Shown: positions 16,284 to 26,946, counted from the first letter of the stretch. The stretch: DNA of 64,000 bases from Streptomyces actuosus (GCF_016921115.1 NZ_JAFFZS010000002.1:62001-126000), one strand, 5' to 3'. A program made the numbers and translations. Notes: a model not told the origin generated them from the sequence alone.

Positions 16284-16786
16284 TTCCTCTAAATTCTGCA
16301 CCTTGACCCGCGTTGCCCGAAATGGCGGACGCGAGTCGAGTCGGTTATAGGACGAACGGCTTGTCCTCGGCACTACAACTACACCATCTGTCCAGCCGCG
16401 TCGGCCAAACCGATGGAATTGCCCTCCCAGGTGTTCATCAGCGACGGAAGCCGATGGACCATGCCATAGCGGACAGTCACGCCACTGTGACGATCAGTCA
16501 CAGGGCGATCAGGAGTCACCAGACCCCCCAAAGCGTGTAATGCGGAGAATCCGCCCAGACTGGTGCACAGTTGGGCGGACAGAGTCCTCCCCGGACTCCT
16601 TGTCCTATTTTGGCACGAGGGGGGGCAAGAGATGCAAGGTGCCTGAACGTGCGGTCTGTCACGCTTGACACAAACGCCCGGATCGGGATCTACGCCCCAT
16701 CAGCCCGACGGAGTGCCGTAGACCGTACGCCGCCCCGGCCCGCGTCGGCCGTGACCCGCGTCACACCAAACCCACCCGCGCCGGAC
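16284..16786. other. bldC upstream region with GTCAC-type motifs
   Basis: About 500 bases with no gene. Four GTCAC or GTGAC half-sites cluster at 16474-16519, two of them forming TGTGAC-GATCA-GTCACA (16486-16502). More GTCAC motifs occur near 16660 and 16750. This is the likely bldC regulatory region. Confidence 0.4.
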
Positions 16787-17629
16787 TCAGTTCGCCGACC
16801 GCAGGTCCCGCACCGACCGCCACCGCTCCACGAGCCGGCCGTACGCCTCGCCGGCCGCCACCCCGTCACCGCGCCGCAGCGCCTCGATCCCCTCGGCCAC
16901 GTCCGCCGCCGAACGGTCGTCCTCCAACGCCCCCGCGTCCAGGACGTGCACCAGGCCGCCGTAGTCCAACTCCACGACCGAGCGCGGATGGAACTCCTCG
17001 AGCCAGCGCCCGACGTCGACCAGGCCCTCGATCATCGGCCCCTCGTCGACGGCCGCCTTCAGCGTCCGCAGCGCCCGCGCCACCCGGCGCCGGGCCTGCA
17101 CCATCGGGGTGCGGTAGCGCAACATCGGGGGGATCTCGGCCGAGCCCTCGTCGAAGCGCCGCTCCTCGTCGGAGACGAGCACGAACCAGCTCAGCGGCAC
17201 CTGCCAGGTCCCCGTACGGATCCACGGGCGCGCATCGGGGTTGCGGGTCAACCAGCGCTCGTAGTCCTGCGCGGCCTGACGGCGCACCACCTCCGGCAGT
17301 ACGGCGTCCAGCACCGGCGCCGGAAGCTCCTCCGCCAGTTCCTCCATCGCCTGCCAGCCGCGCAGCCGAGTGCGCCACGGGCACACGCACAGCACCCCGT
17401 CGGACTCCAGGACGAAGGCGTCCCCGCTCTCGTGCACCGGTACCGGCACCGGCGGGGTGGGCAGCAGGTCGGCGAGCGAGCGGCGCAGCTCGTCCTGGTA
17501 CGTCGGCAGGTCGCCGCGACGGGCGTAGCGCGCCCAGTGGCTGCGCTCCGGCTCGGGGAAGGCGGCCAGCGGCTCGTACACGCGCAGATACGTCGTGTAG
17601 GGCACGATCACCGAGGACACCTTGGGCAC
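16787..17629 (-). CDS. conserved hypothetical protein beside bldC and vdh
   Basis: A 280-residue soluble protein with no signal or membrane segment. It is rich in Arg, Glu and Leu helices and has Trp-containing segments such as the one near residue 85. I recognise it only as the conserved Streptomyces protein between bldC and the valine dehydrogenase gene. The GTG start at 17629 has AAGGAG spaced correctly; the frame upstream is low-complexity and not conserved. It is divergent from vdh, so the 220-base gap serves both promoters. Function unknown. Confidence 0.75.
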   Translation of the reverse strand: MPKVSSVIVPYTTYLRVYEPLAAFPEPERSHWARYARRGDLPTYQDELRRSLADLLPTPPVPVPVHESGDAFVLESDGVLCVCPWRTRLRGWQAMEELAEELPAPVLDAVLPEVVRRQAAQDYERWLTRNPDARPWIRTGTWQVPLSWFVLVSDEERRFDEGSAEIPPMLRYRTPMVQARRRVARALRTLKAAVDEGPMIEGLVDVGRWLEEFHPRSVVELDYGGLVHVLDAGALEDDRSAADVAEGIEALRRGDGVAAGEAYGRLVERWRSVRDLRSAN

Positions 17630-17850
17630 GCCTGCTCCTTCCCCCGCCCGCGGCCGGGGAAAACTGCCGGATCCACTCACGAACGGGCAGGAAAACTGTG
17701 CAAATCGTCGCACGGGTGTCCCCCACCCGTGGGTGATCCTCGCCACTGCCCCGACGGCGGGCCCGGCAAGGTCTACTCTCATGCCACGGCACCCGCCACC
17801 CGCACGGGGGCCTCTCCCCACCTGCCGCTACTTACTCAGGAGTCACCACC

Positions 17851-18954
17851 GTGACCGACGTAACCGGCGCACCTGCTGATGTCCTGCACACCCTGTTCCA
17901 CTCGGACCAGGGAGGCCATGAGCAAGTCGTGCTCTGCCAGGATCGCGCGAGCGGCCTGAAGGCCGTCATCGCCATCCACTCCACCGCCCTGGGCCCCGCG
18001 CTCGGCGGTACGCGCTTCTACCCGTACGCGACCGAGGCCCAGGCCGTCGCCGACGCCCTCAACCTGGCGCGCGGGATGTCGTACAAGAACGCCATGGCCG
18101 GACTCGACCACGGCGGCGGCAAGGCCGTGATCATCGGTGATCCGGAGCAGGACAAGACCGAGGAACTGCTCCTCGCCTACGGGCGCATGGTGGCCTCCCT
18201 CGGCGGCCGGTACGTCACCGCCTGCGACGTCGGCACGTACGTCGCCGACATGGACGTCGTGGCGCGCGAGTGCCGCTGGACGACCGGGCGCTCCCCCGAG
18301 AACGGCGGCGCGGGCGACTCCTCCGTGCTCACCGCCTTCGGCGTCTACCAGGGCATGCGCGCCTCGGCGCAGCACCTGTGGGGCGACCCCTCGCTGCGCG
18401 GCCGCAGGGTCGGCATCGCCGGCGTCGGCAAGGTCGGCCACCACCTGGTGGAGCACCTGCGGGCGGAGGGCGCCGAGGTCGTCGTCACCGACGTGCGCGA
18501 GGACGCCGTGCGCCGGATCCTCGACCGCCACCCCGAGGGCGTGAGCGCCGTGGCCGACACCGGCGCGCTGATCCGGGTGGAGGGCCTGGACATCTACGCC
18601 CCCTGCGCGCTCGGCGGAGCGCTGGACGACGACACGGTGCCGGTGCTGACCGCGCGCGTGGTCTGCGGTGCCGCGAACAACCAACTCGCCCATCCGGGTG
18701 TGGAGAAGGACCTCGCAGACCGCGGGATCCTCTACGCGCCGGACTATGTGGTGAACGCGGGCGGCGTCATCCAGGTCGCCGACGAGCTCCACGGTTTCGA
18801 CTTCGAGCGGTGCAGGGCGAAGGCCGCGAAGATCTACGACACCACGCTCGCCATATTCGCACGTGCGAAGGAAGACGGCATTCCGCCGGCCGCCGCGGCG
18901 GACCGGATCGCCGAGCAGCGGATGCACGACGCCGGCGCCGCCCGCGCGTTCTGA
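17851..18954 (+). CDS. vdh: valine (branched-chain amino acid) dehydrogenase
   Basis: A 367-residue member of the Glu/Leu/Phe/Val dehydrogenase family. It deaminates valine (and Leu/Ile) to the 2-oxo acid with NAD+, feeding acyl-CoA starters for fatty acids and polyketides. The catalytic segment [11 protein letters not shown] lies near residues 84-94. The Rossmann motif GVGKVGHHL lies near 191-199. The [11 protein letters not shown] segment near 300 fits the family. The GTG start has CAGGAG upstream. Position beside bldC matches S. coelicolor vdh. Confidence 0.92.
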   Translation: MTDVTGAPADVLHTLFHSDQGGHEQVVLCQDRASGLKAVIAIHSTALGPALGGTRFYPYATEAQAVADALNLARGMSYKNAMAGLDHGGGKAVIIGDPEQDKTEELLLAYGRMVASLGGRYVTACDVGTYVADMDVVARECRWTTGRSPENGGAGDSSVLTAFGVYQGMRASAQHLWGDPSLRGRRVGIAGVGKVGHHLVEHLRAEGAEVVVTDVREDAVRRILDRHPEGVSAVADTGALIRVEGLDIYAPCALGGALDDDTVPVLTARVVCGAANNQLAHPGVEKDLADRGILYAPDYVVNAGGVIQVADELHGFDFERCRAKAAKIYDTTLAIFARAKEDGIPPAAAADRIAEQRMHDAGAARAF

Positions 18955-19254
18955 TCCCTCCGCGGACACAGCGGCCGGGTTTCGGCGGTACCTGCCGGTC
19001 GATGCTTGGAGAGAACTCTCACTTCGACCGGCGGGTCGTCCGCCGAGAAGTGGTTAAAATCGCCACTGACCAGGAAGGACAGGGCGCCTGGCAGGTCCTG
19101 TGCACACGCGGCTGCTGCGGGCGACGTACCGTATGGGCGCGGGCTCAGGTACCGTGGAAGCCCTACGGACGGGCTCTCCATGGAGAGACCGTTGTGGATC
19201 ATGAACGCGTGTCAACCTGGGGCCGTCGAGCCCCGTCGTTGAGGGGGTCGAGCC
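18955..19254. other. intergenic between vdh and DUF3073
   Basis: Three hundred bases with no gene and no convincing hairpin. The promoter of the DUF3073 gene should lie near its right end. A candidate -10-like hexamer is not clear. Confidence 0.3.
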
Positions 19255-19506
19255 ATGGGGCGCGGCCGGGCCAAGGCCAAGCAGACGAAGGTCGCCCGCC
19301 AGCTGAAGTACAACAGCGGTGGGACGGATCTCTCACGCCTGGCCGAGGAGCTGGGCGCATCGACGTCGAACCAGTCGCCGAACGGTGACCGATTCGAGGA
19401 CGATGAGCACGACGATGACGACCTGTACTCGCGGTACGCCGACCTCTACGAGGACGACGACGCCGACGAGGACGAGGACTCCTCACGACAACGTCGCGGT
19501 GCTTGA
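19255..19506 (+). CDS. DUF3073 family protein
   Basis: An 83-residue protein of the actinobacterial DUF3073 family. The basic N-terminus GRGRAKAKQTKVARQLKY is the family signature. The rest is strongly acidic with runs of Asp and Glu. It is cytosolic with no predicted membrane segment. It faces the purM gene across a shared hairpin. The family is widely conserved in actinomycetes but its role is not established; the basic head may bind nucleic acid. Confidence 0.85.
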   Translation: MGRGRAKAKQTKVARQLKYNSGGTDLSRLAEELGASTSNQSPNGDRFEDDEHDDDDLYSRYADLYEDDDADEDEDSSRQRRGA

Positions 19507-19532
19507 TGCCCGAAGTGGCTTAGCCGAGTACG

Positions 19533-19564
19533 ACCCGGTCCGGTCTTGCACCGGACCGGGTTTC
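19533..19564. terminator. bidirectional terminator between DUF3073 and purM
   Basis: ACCCGGTCCGG at 19533-19543 and its complement at 19551-19561 form an 11-bp stem, followed by TT on the plus strand. The two genes converge here. Confidence 0.7.
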
Positions 19565-19636
19565 GTGCTGCCGTCTCCGGGTCGCGACACGATGTGCGGG
19601 GCCGGGGCCGCGACCGCGGGCCCCCGCCACCGAGGA

Positions 19637-20707
19637 TCACGCGTAGTCGCCCACCAGCTCGGCGCCCGTCGTGTGCTCGCCGCGTTCGGTGATCTCACCG
19701 GCCACCCACGCGTCCACACCGCGGTCCGCGAGAGTGGCCAGCGCCACGTCCACCGAACCCTCGGGCACGACCGCCATCATGCCGACGCCCATGTTGAGGG
19801 TCTTCTCCAGCTCCAGGCGCTCGACGTGACCGGTGCGGCCGACGAGGTCGAACACCGGGCCCGGGGTCCACGTGGAGCGGTCGACCACGGCGTGCAGTCC
19901 GTCCGGGACGACCCGGGCGAGGTTGGCCGCCAGACCGCCACCGGTGATGTGGGAGAAGGCGTGGACGTCCGTGGTGCGGATCAGGGCCAGACAGTCCAGG
20001 GAGTAGATCTTCGTCGGCTCCAGCAGCTCCTCGCCGAGGGCGCGGCCCAGGTCGTCGACCTGTGCGTCCAGGGCCATCCCGGCCTGGTCCAGCAGCACGT
20101 GACGGACGAGGGAGTACCCGTTCGAGTGAAGCCCGGACGACCCCATGGCGATGACGGCGTCCCCCGTGCGGATGCGCTCCGCGCCGAGCAGCCGGTCGGC
20201 CTCCACGACGCCCGTACCGGCGCCGGCGACGTCGAAGTCGTCCTCGCCCAGCAGGCCCGGGTGCTCGGCCGTCTCGCCGCCCACCAGGGCGCAGCCGGCC
20301 AGGACGCAGCCCTCCGCGATGCCCTTGACGATGGCGGCGACCCGCTCGGGGTGGACCTTGCCGACGCAGATGTAGTCGGTCATGAACAGCGGCTCGGCGC
20401 CGCACACCACGATGTCGTCCATGACCATGGCGACCAGGTCGTGGCCGATGGTGTCGTAGACACCCATCTGGCGCGCGACGTCGACCTTGGTGCCGACGCC
20501 GTCCGTGGCGGAGGCGAGCAGGGGCCGCTCGAAGCGCTTGAGGGCGGAGGCGTCGAAGAGGCCGGCGAAACCGCCGAGGCCGCCGAGGACCTCGGGGCGC
20601 TGCGTCTTCTTCACCCACTCCTTCATCAGCTCGACCGCGCGGTCGCCCGCCTCGATGTCGACGCCGGCAGCCGCGTAGGAAGCACCGGGAACAGCAGTCT
20701 CAGACAT
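19637..20707 (-). CDS. purM: phosphoribosylformylglycinamidine cyclo-ligase (AIR synthetase)
   Basis: A 356-residue PurM that converts FGAM plus ATP into aminoimidazole ribotide, the fifth step of IMP synthesis. Family features are the N-terminal ASYAAAGVDIEAGDRAVELM, ATDGVGTKV near 68-76, and the Gly-rich ATP region AMGSSGLHSNGYSL near 190. Length is normal. It lies 35 bases after purF in the same direction, so the two are probably cotranscribed. Confidence 0.95.
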   Translation of the reverse strand: MSETAVPGASYAAAGVDIEAGDRAVELMKEWVKKTQRPEVLGGLGGFAGLFDASALKRFERPLLASATDGVGTKVDVARQMGVYDTIGHDLVAMVMDDIVVCGAEPLFMTDYICVGKVHPERVAAIVKGIAEGCVLAGCALVGGETAEHPGLLGEDDFDVAGAGTGVVEADRLLGAERIRTGDAVIAMGSSGLHSNGYSLVRHVLLDQAGMALDAQVDDLGRALGEELLEPTKIYSLDCLALIRTTDVHAFSHITGGGLAANLARVVPDGLHAVVDRSTWTPGPVFDLVGRTGHVERLELEKTLNMGVGMMAVVPEGSVDVALATLADRGVDAWVAGEITERGEHTTGAELVGDYA

Positions 20708-20741
20708 TGCCTGGGATCTTTCGGGTTGGTTTCTACGGGGC

Positions 20742-22271
20742 TTACGGACGACGGATGGCGTCGACCGCGGCCGGGGCCGCCGTGCCGGCGGCCAGCTCGG
20801 TCTCCAGCAGCTGCTTGCCGAGGAGCTCCGGGTCGGGCAGTTCCATCGGGTACTCGCCGTCGAAGCAGGCGCGACACAGGTTCGGCTTGGCGATGGTGGT
20901 CGCCTCGATCATGCCGTCGATGGAGATGTACGCCAGGGAGTCGGCGCCGAGCGAGGTGCCGATCTCCTCGATGGTCATGCCGTTGGCGATGAGCTCGGCG
21001 CGGGTGGCGAAGTCGATGCCGAAGAAGCAGGGCCACTTCACCGGCGGCGAGGAGATCCGGATGTGGACCTCGGCGGCGCCGGCCTCGCGGAGCATGCGGA
21101 CCAGGGCGCGCTGCGTGTTGCCGCGCACGATCGAGTCGTCGACGACGACCAGGCGCTTGCCCTTGATGACTTCCTTCAGCGGGTTCAGCTTCAGCCGGAT
21201 GCCGATCTGGCGGATGGTCTGCGAGGGCTGGATGAACGTGCGGCCGACGTAGGCGTTCTTGACCAGACCGGCGCCGAACGGGATGCCGGAGGCCTCGGCG
21301 TAGCCGATGGCGGCCGGGGTTCCGGACTCGGGAGTCGGTATGACGAGATCGGCCTCGACCGGGGCCTCCTTCGCCAGGCGGCGCCCCATCTCCACGCGGG
21401 AGAGGTACACGTTCCGGCCGGCGATGTCGGTGTCCGGGCGGGCGAGGTACACGTACTCGAAGACACAGCCCTTGGGCTTTGCTTCCGCGAAGCGAGAGCT
21501 GCGCAGGCCGTTCTCGTCGATCGCGATGAACTCGCCCGGCTCGATCTCGCGGACGAAGCTGGCGCCCACGATGTCGAGCGCGGCGGACTCGGAGGCGACC
21601 ACCCAGCCGCGCTCCAGGCGGCCGAGGACCAGCGGGCGGATGCCCTGCGGGTCGCGGGCGGCGTACAGGGTGTGCTCGTCCATGAAGACGAGGCTGAAGG
21701 CGCCCCGGACCTTCGGCAGGACCGCGCCGGCGGCCTGCTCGACGGTCAGCGGCTTGCCGTCCTCGTCGGCCTGGCCCGCGAGCAGGGCGGTGACCAGGTC
21801 GGTGTCGTTGGTGGCCGCGACCCGGCCGGAGCGGCTGTTGTTGTCGTTCGGCAGCTCCGCGACCATCTCGGCCAGCTGGGCCGTGTTGACCAGGTTGCCG
21901 TTGTGGCCGAGCGCGATGGAGCCGTGCGCGGTGGCACGGAACGTCGGCTGGGCGTTCTCCCAGACGGACGCGCCGGTGGTCGAGTAGCGGGCGTGTCCGA
22001 CCGCGATGTGACCCTGGAGCGAACCGAGGGAGGTTTCGTCGAAGACCTGGGAGACGAGGCCCATGTCCTTGAAGACGAGGATCTGGGAGCCGTTGCTGAC
22101 CGCGATTCCCGCGGATTCCTGACCCCGATGCTGGAGGGCGTAGAGCCCGAAGTACGTGAGCTTGGCGACCTCTTCGCCGGGAGCCCAGACACCGAAGACG
22201 CCGCAAGCGTCCTGGGGGCCCTTCTCGCCGGGGAGCAGATCGTGATTGAGGAGACCGTCACCACGTGGCAC
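20742..22271 (-). CDS. purF: amidophosphoribosyltransferase
   Basis: A 509-residue PurF that commits PRPP and glutamine to purine synthesis. I chose the GTG at 22271 because it gives a 22-residue propeptide ending just before CGVFG, whose Cys becomes the N-terminal nucleophile after self-cleavage. Glutaminase-domain features (GHARYSTTG, GHNGNLVN) and the PRPP loop VVVDDSIVRGN near 370 are present. The upstream frame stays open for 120 codons but is not conserved. There is no clear ribosome site at the GTG, so an upstream start remains possible. Confidence 0.93.
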   Translation of the reverse strand: MPRGDGLLNHDLLPGEKGPQDACGVFGVWAPGEEVAKLTYFGLYALQHRGQESAGIAVSNGSQILVFKDMGLVSQVFDETSLGSLQGHIAVGHARYSTTGASVWENAQPTFRATAHGSIALGHNGNLVNTAQLAEMVAELPNDNNSRSGRVAATNDTDLVTALLAGQADEDGKPLTVEQAAGAVLPKVRGAFSLVFMDEHTLYAARDPQGIRPLVLGRLERGWVVASESAALDIVGASFVREIEPGEFIAIDENGLRSSRFAEAKPKGCVFEYVYLARPDTDIAGRNVYLSRVEMGRRLAKEAPVEADLVIPTPESGTPAAIGYAEASGIPFGAGLVKNAYVGRTFIQPSQTIRQIGIRLKLNPLKEVIKGKRLVVVDDSIVRGNTQRALVRMLREAGAAEVHIRISSPPVKWPCFFGIDFATRAELIANGMTIEEIGTSLGADSLAYISIDGMIEATTIAKPNLCRACFDGEYPMELPDPELLGKQLLETELAAGTAAPAAVDAIRRP

Positions 22272-22435
22272 GAGACCGAGTGTAGGCGAGGTCGTCCACT
22301 GGTCCGAATTGGGGATACCCGGCCACAGTGGATCTTCGTTCTGTTTCCCCTGGTCAGGACCCTGGTACCGGGTGGACGGCCCCCTCCTCACCGCGTGCAC
22401 GAGTGAGGCGTCGCACATCGTCGGGGGTCCGCCGG

Positions 22436-23233
22436 TCAGGAGAGCAGCGGCAGGAGCGCGCCCAGGTCGGCCCGCTCGCCGCTCGCGCTGACCTTGGCGT
22501 CGGTGAGGGCGTCCGCCCAGGTCACCCGCCCGGTGGCCAGCCGGATCCAGGTGAGCGGGTCGGTCTCGACGACGCTCGGCGGAGTGCCCCGGGTGTGCCG
22601 GGGGCCCTCGACGCACTGCACGACGGCGTACGGCGGCACACGCACCTCCGTGGCACCGCCGGGGGCCTTCGCGGCGAGCGTGTCGGCGAGCAGGCGGGTG
22701 CAGGCGGCGAGGGCCTGCCGGTCGTGGGGGACGCCGAGGCCGGGGACGGCGGCATTCAGGTCGTCCGTGTGGGTGATGAGCTCGACGGTCCGGGTGACCA
22801 CGTAGTCGTCGAGCGTCATGGCGCCGGTGCGGGTGGCGAGGAGGCGGCTGCCGGGGGTGTCCGCGAGCCTTTGCCGGATGCGCTCCCCGGTGCGGGCGTA
22901 CAGGGCGTCGAGGTCGGGGTTGTCCGCGGCAAGGCGCCGGGTGTCCTCGGCGATGCCGGCGGCGCGGGACGCGGTCGCGAGGGGCCATTGGAGGAGCGTG
23001 AGTTCCGGCTTGGCCGGCTCCTCGCGGTCGATGTTCCGGCTGACCGACTCCACCGCCGCGGCCACATGCGCCGCGAGGTCCCGCACGGTCCAGTCCCCGA
23101 GCCGGGTGGGCAGCGCGAGCTGCTCCGCGGTGAGGCGGCGCACCGCGTCCCGCACATGGCCGAACTGGGCGAGGACGGCGGTTCGCGTCCTGGCGGGGTC
23201 GTAGGTGCGAGAGCGCTTCTTCGCGGGCGGCAT
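22436..23233 (-). CDS. MDMPI-fold protein with sterol-carrier-like C-terminus
   Basis: A 265-residue protein. Residues 10-150 resemble the mycothiol-dependent maleylpyruvate isomerase (DinB-like) fold, with LGDWTVRDLAAHV and the TRTVELITHTDDL helix. The C-terminal 90 residues resemble a sterol carrier protein domain. The family probably uses mycothiol as cofactor, and its substrate here is unknown. I took the ATG at 23233 because the frame upstream is low-complexity. It sits between purL and purF in the same direction, a position kept in Streptomyces. Confidence 0.8.
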   Translation of the reverse strand: MPPAKKRSRTYDPARTRTAVLAQFGHVRDAVRRLTAEQLALPTRLGDWTVRDLAAHVAAAVESVSRNIDREEPAKPELTLLQWPLATASRAAGIAEDTRRLAADNPDLDALYARTGERIRQRLADTPGSRLLATRTGAMTLDDYVVTRTVELITHTDDLNAAVPGLGVPHDRQALAACTRLLADTLAAKAPGGATEVRVPPYAVVQCVEGPRHTRGTPPSVVETDPLTWIRLATGRVTWADALTDAKVSASGERADLGALLPLLS

Positions 23234-23335
23234 CCCCGAAGCGTAGGCGTTCCGCCGGACGGGGGAACCACCTGCCGGAGGGCCGACCGGCCCCTCGCGC
23301 AGGGCACCGCATCGTCGGCCCGCCCCGCTCACGCG

Positions 23336-23394
23336 CGAAGGCCCCGCCCCGGCTCACGCGTTTCTCGGGTGCTGGAGTCGGGGCGGGGCCTTCG
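23336..23394 (-). terminator. long-loop hairpin after purL
   Basis: Perfect 15-base arms at 23336-23350 and 23380-23394 with a 29-base loop, 22 bases past the purL stop. It should limit read-through from purSQL into the next gene. Confidence 0.7.
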
Positions 23395-23415
23395 CCGTCG
23401 TACGGCCGAGGGGAC

Positions 23416-25674
23416 CTACGCGAGGAGCGCCGGGATCGTCTCGTCGTGCGCGGTGCGCAGCTGCGCCAGCGGCAGCGCGAACTCGCCCTGGAGCTCGACC
23501 GCGTCGCCGTCCACGACGCCGATGCGGGTGGCCGGCAGGCCGCGCGCGCCGCACATGTCGTTGAAGCGGACCTCCTCCGAGCGCGGCACGGCGACGACGG
23601 CTCGGCCCGCGGACTCGGAGAACAGGAAGGTGAACGCGTCGAGCCCGTCCGGGACGACCAGACGCGCGCCCTTGCCGCCCAGCAGCGCGGACTCCACGAC
23701 CGCCTGGATCAGACCGCCGTCCGACAGGTCGTGCGCGGAGTCGATCATGCCGTCGCGGGAGGCGGCGATCAGGATCTCGGCCAGGAGCCGCTCACGCTCC
23801 AGGTCGACCTTGGGCGGCAGGCCGCCGAGGTGGTCGTGGACGACCTGCGACCAGGCCGAGCCGCCGAACTCCTCACGCGTGTCGCCGAGGAGGTAGAGCA
23901 GCTGGCCCTCCTCCTGGAAGGCGACCGGCGTGCGGCGGGCCACGTCGTCGATGACGCCGAGGACCGCGACGACCGGGGTCGGGTGGATGGCGGCCTCGCC
24001 CGTCTGGTTGTACAGGGAGACGTTGCCGCCGGTCACCGGCGTGCCCAGCCGCCGGCAGCCGTCGGCCAGGCCGCGCACGGCCTCCGCGAACTGCCACATG
24101 ACCGCGGGGTCCTCGGGCGAGCCGAAGTTGAGGCAGTCGGAGACGGCGAGCGGCTTGGCGCCGGTCGTCGCCACGTTCCGGTAGGCCTCGGCGAGGGCCA
24201 GCTGGGCGCCCGTGTAGGGGTCGAGCTTGGTGTACCGGCCGTTGCCGTCGGTGGCGAGGGCGACGCCGAGGCCGGTCTCCTCGTCGATGCGGATCATGCC
24301 GGAGTCCTCGGGCTGGGCGAGGACCGTGTTGCCCTGCACGAAGTGGTCGTACTGGGACGTGATCCACTTCTTGGAGGCCTGATTGGGCGACGCGACCAGC
24401 TTGAGGACCTGGTCCCTGAGCTCGTCGGCGGTCTGCGGCCGCGGCAGCTTGCCCGCGTCGTCGGCCTGGAGGGCGTCCTGCCACTCGGGGCGGGCGTAGG
24501 GGCGTTCGTAGGTCGGGCCCTCGTGCGCGACCGTGCGCGGGTCGACGTCGACGATCTTGCCGCCGTGCCAGAAGATCTCCAGGCGGTCGCCGTCCGTCAC
24601 CTCACCGATGACGGTGGCGATGACGTCCCACTTCTCGCAGATCTCCAGGAAGCGGTCGACCTTCTCCGGCTCCACGACGGCGCACATGCGCTCCTGCGAC
24701 TCGCTCATGAGGATCTCCTCCGGCGAGAGCGTGGAGTCGCGCAGCGGTACGTCGTCCAGCGTGACGCGCATGCCGCCGGAGCCGTTGGAGGCCAGCTCGC
24801 TGGTCGCGCAGGACAGGCCCGCCGCGCCCAGGTCCTGGATGCCGACGACGAGCTTCTCCCGGAACGCCTCCAGGGTGCACTCGATGAGGAGCTTCTCCTG
24901 GAAGGGGTCGCCGACCTGGACGGCGGGACGCTTGGACGGCTTGGCGTCGTCGAAGGTCTCCGAGGCCAGGATCGAGGCGCCGCCGATGCCGTCGCCGCCG
25001 GTCCGGGCGCCGTACAGGATGACCTTGTTGCCCGCGCCGGACGCCTTGGCGAGGTGGATGTCCTCGTGCCGCATCACGCCGATGCAGCCGGCGTTGACCA
25101 GCGGGTTGCCCTGGTAGCAGGGGTCGAAGACGACCTCGCCACCGATGTTGGGCAGGCCCAGGCAGTTGCCGTAGCCGCCGATGCCGGCGACGACGCCGGG
25201 GAGCACCCGCTTGGTGTCGGGGTGGTCGGCGGCGCCGAAGCGCAGCGGGTCGACGACCGCGACCGGGCGGGCGCCCATGGCGATGATGTCGCGGACGATG
25301 CCGCCGACGCCGGTGGCCGCGCCCTGGTAGGGCTCCACGTACGACGGGTGGTTGTGCGACTCCACCTTGAAGGTGACCGCGTAGCCCTGGCCGACGTCGA
25401 CGACGCCGGCGTTCTCGCCGATGCCGACGAGCAGGGCGTCGTTCTCGGGGGCCTTCTCGCCGAACTGGCGGAGGTGGACCTTGGAGGACTTGTACGAGCA
25501 GTGCTCGGACCACATGACCGAGTACATGGCGAGCTCGGCACCGGTGGGCCGGCGGCCGAGGATCTCCACGACCCGCTCGTACTCGTCCTTCTTCAGGCCC
25601 AGTTCGGCCCAGGGCAGCTCGACGTCGGGGGTCGCGGTCGCGTGCTCGACCGTGTCCAGAGGCGTCCGGCTCAT
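23416..25674 (-). CDS. purL: phosphoribosylformylglycinamidine synthase subunit PurL
   Basis: A 752-residue small-type PurL that works with PurQ and PurS to form FGAM from FGAR, ATP and glutamine-derived ammonia. Visible marks are the [12 protein letters not shown] segment near 55, the VESHNHPS active-site strand near 105, and the two repeated AIRS-like halves. Length matches the three-subunit type rather than the 1300-residue fused enzyme. Its ATG overlaps the purQ stop as ATGA, giving coupled translation. Confidence 0.97.
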   Translation of the reverse strand: MSRTPLDTVEHATATPDVELPWAELGLKKDEYERVVEILGRRPTGAELAMYSVMWSEHCSYKSSKVHLRQFGEKAPENDALLVGIGENAGVVDVGQGYAVTFKVESHNHPSYVEPYQGAATGVGGIVRDIIAMGARPVAVVDPLRFGAADHPDTKRVLPGVVAGIGGYGNCLGLPNIGGEVVFDPCYQGNPLVNAGCIGVMRHEDIHLAKASGAGNKVILYGARTGGDGIGGASILASETFDDAKPSKRPAVQVGDPFQEKLLIECTLEAFREKLVVGIQDLGAAGLSCATSELASNGSGGMRVTLDDVPLRDSTLSPEEILMSESQERMCAVVEPEKVDRFLEICEKWDVIATVIGEVTDGDRLEIFWHGGKIVDVDPRTVAHEGPTYERPYARPEWQDALQADDAGKLPRPQTADELRDQVLKLVASPNQASKKWITSQYDHFVQGNTVLAQPEDSGMIRIDEETGLGVALATDGNGRYTKLDPYTGAQLALAEAYRNVATTGAKPLAVSDCLNFGSPEDPAVMWQFAEAVRGLADGCRRLGTPVTGGNVSLYNQTGEAAIHPTPVVAVLGVIDDVARRTPVAFQEEGQLLYLLGDTREEFGGSAWSQVVHDHLGGLPPKVDLERERLLAEILIAASRDGMIDSAHDLSDGGLIQAVVESALLGGKGARLVVPDGLDAFTFLFSESAGRAVVAVPRSEEVRFNDMCGARGLPATRIGVVDGDAVELQGEFALPLAQLRTAHDETIPALLA

Positions 25675-26375
25675 GCGTTGACCAGCTTCTTGAGGATCGA
25701 AGTGAAGAAGGGCAGTCCGTCGGTGCGGCCGGTGCCGATCAGCGGCTCCACGGCGTGCTCCGGGTGCGGCATCAGGCCCACGACGTTGCCGGCCTCGTTG
25801 GTGATGCCGGCGATGTCGTTGAGCGAGCCGTTCGGGTTGCCGTATCCGTCGTCGGCTTCGCCGTGGGCGAGGTAGCGGAACGCCACCAGGCCCTCGGCCT
25901 CCAGCTTGTCCAGCGTGTACCGGTCGGCCACGTAGCGGCCGTCCATGTTCTTGAGCGGGATGTGGATCTCCTGGCCCTGCTCGTAGTCGCTGGTCCAGGC
26001 GGTGTCCGCGTTCTCCACCCGCAGCTTCTGGTCGCGGCAGATGAAGTGCAGGTGGTCGTTGCCGAGCATCCCGCCGGGGAGCAGGTGGGCCTCGGTGAGG
26101 ATCTGGAAGCCGTTGCAGATGCCGAGCACCGGCAGACCGGCCCTCGCCTGCTCGATGACGGACTCCATCACCGGCGAGAAGCGGGAGATGGCGCCGGCGC
26201 GCAGATAGTCGCCGTAGGAGAAACCACCGGGCAGGACCACGGCGTCGACCTGCTTGAGGTCCTTGTCCTTGTGCCACAGGGCGACGGGCTCGGCGCCCGC
26301 GACGCGGATCGCGCGCTGGGTGTCCCGGTCGTCGAGACTGCCCGGGAAAGTGACGACGCCAATACGAGCGGTCAC
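25671..26375 (-). CDS. purQ: phosphoribosylformylglycinamidine synthase glutaminase subunit PurQ
   Basis: A 234-residue class I glutamine amidotransferase. GICNGFQIL near residue 86 carries the nucleophilic Cys, and the MPHPEHAVE segment near 210 supplies the catalytic His/Glu. It delivers ammonia to PurL in the cytosol. The GTG start overlaps the purS stop (GTGA) and its own stop overlaps the purL start, so purS, purQ and purL form one tightly coupled unit. Confidence 0.97.
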   Translation of the reverse strand: MTARIGVVTFPGSLDDRDTQRAIRVAGAEPVALWHKDKDLKQVDAVVLPGGFSYGDYLRAGAISRFSPVMESVIEQARAGLPVLGICNGFQILTEAHLLPGGMLGNDHLHFICRDQKLRVENADTAWTSDYEQGQEIHIPLKNMDGRYVADRYTLDKLEAEGLVAFRYLAHGEADDGYGNPNGSLNDIAGITNEAGNVVGLMPHPEHAVEPLIGTGRTDGLPFFTSILKKLVNA

Positions 26376-26635
26376 TTCACGGCCTCCGCGGCTTCCTCGA
26401 CCCGAACGGTGAAGTTCTCGATCACGGTGTTGGCGAGGAAGGATTCGGCAAGATCGTGGATGCGGGCGAGGGTGGCCTCGTCGACCGGACCCTCGACTTC
26501 CAGCTCGAATCGCTTTCCCTGGCGGACGTCCGAGATCCCTTCGAAACCCAGACGCGGCAGCGCACGCTGGACCGCCTGGCCCTGGGGGTCGAGGATCTCC
26601 GGCTTGAGCATGACGTCGACTACGACGCGTGCCAC
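26372..26635 (-). CDS. purS: phosphoribosylformylglycinamidine synthase subunit PurS
   Basis: An 87-residue small subunit that bridges PurL and PurQ and helps channel ammonia. The family pattern [16 protein letters not shown] opens the protein. Two GTG codons are possible, at 26641 and 26635. I prefer 26635, which has GGGAG with a five-base spacer; at 26641 the ribosome site would abut the codon. It is the first gene of the coupled purSQL set. The 300-base gap upstream is shared with the divergent lsrL gene. Confidence 0.93.
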   Translation of the reverse strand: MARVVVDVMLKPEILDPQGQAVQRALPRLGFEGISDVRQGKRFELEVEGPVDEATLARIHDLAESFLANTVIENFTVRVEEAAEAVK

Positions 26636-26946
26636 TGGCACTCCCGGTGTGTGGTGCTGAGCAGGTTCCTTCAGACTACCCGCACAAAATTTCTACGCGA
26701 GTAGAGTTGTAGGAAGGTACGTGACTGTCATCACGATCCGGCATCGAGGGGGTGCGGTGGGGAAAAGTTACGGGAAAGATCCCGGATCGGTCCCTGCTAC
26801 CTATTGCGCGAGGGACACGCGGGGAGTTTTAGTCGGGCTTCACTTTCCAATGCCGCGCACTGTACAAATGAATTGGCAATAACCGATACTCGGCACGTCA
26901 TCGCAGATGGGCTGTATCGAGGTGCCGTACGAAGGGACCGATATTC
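26636..26946. promoter_or_regulatory. divergent promoter region of purSQL and lsrL
   Basis: About 310 bases without a gene and clearly less GC-rich than the flanks, e.g. ACAAAATTTCTACG near 26685 and GAATTGGCAATAACC near 26870. It must contain both promoters. I see no confident hexamer pair. Confidence 0.5.

Noticed and set aside
16486-16502. Crp site (TGTGAC-GATCA-GTCACA)
   Set aside because: Spacing differs by one base from the Streptomyces Crp pattern as I recall it, so I report only a motif cluster.
26692-26705. TCTAC-GCGA-GTAGA as a purine-regulator operator
   Set aside because: Arms of five bases are too short to separate from chance, and no second copy lies at the other pur promoters.
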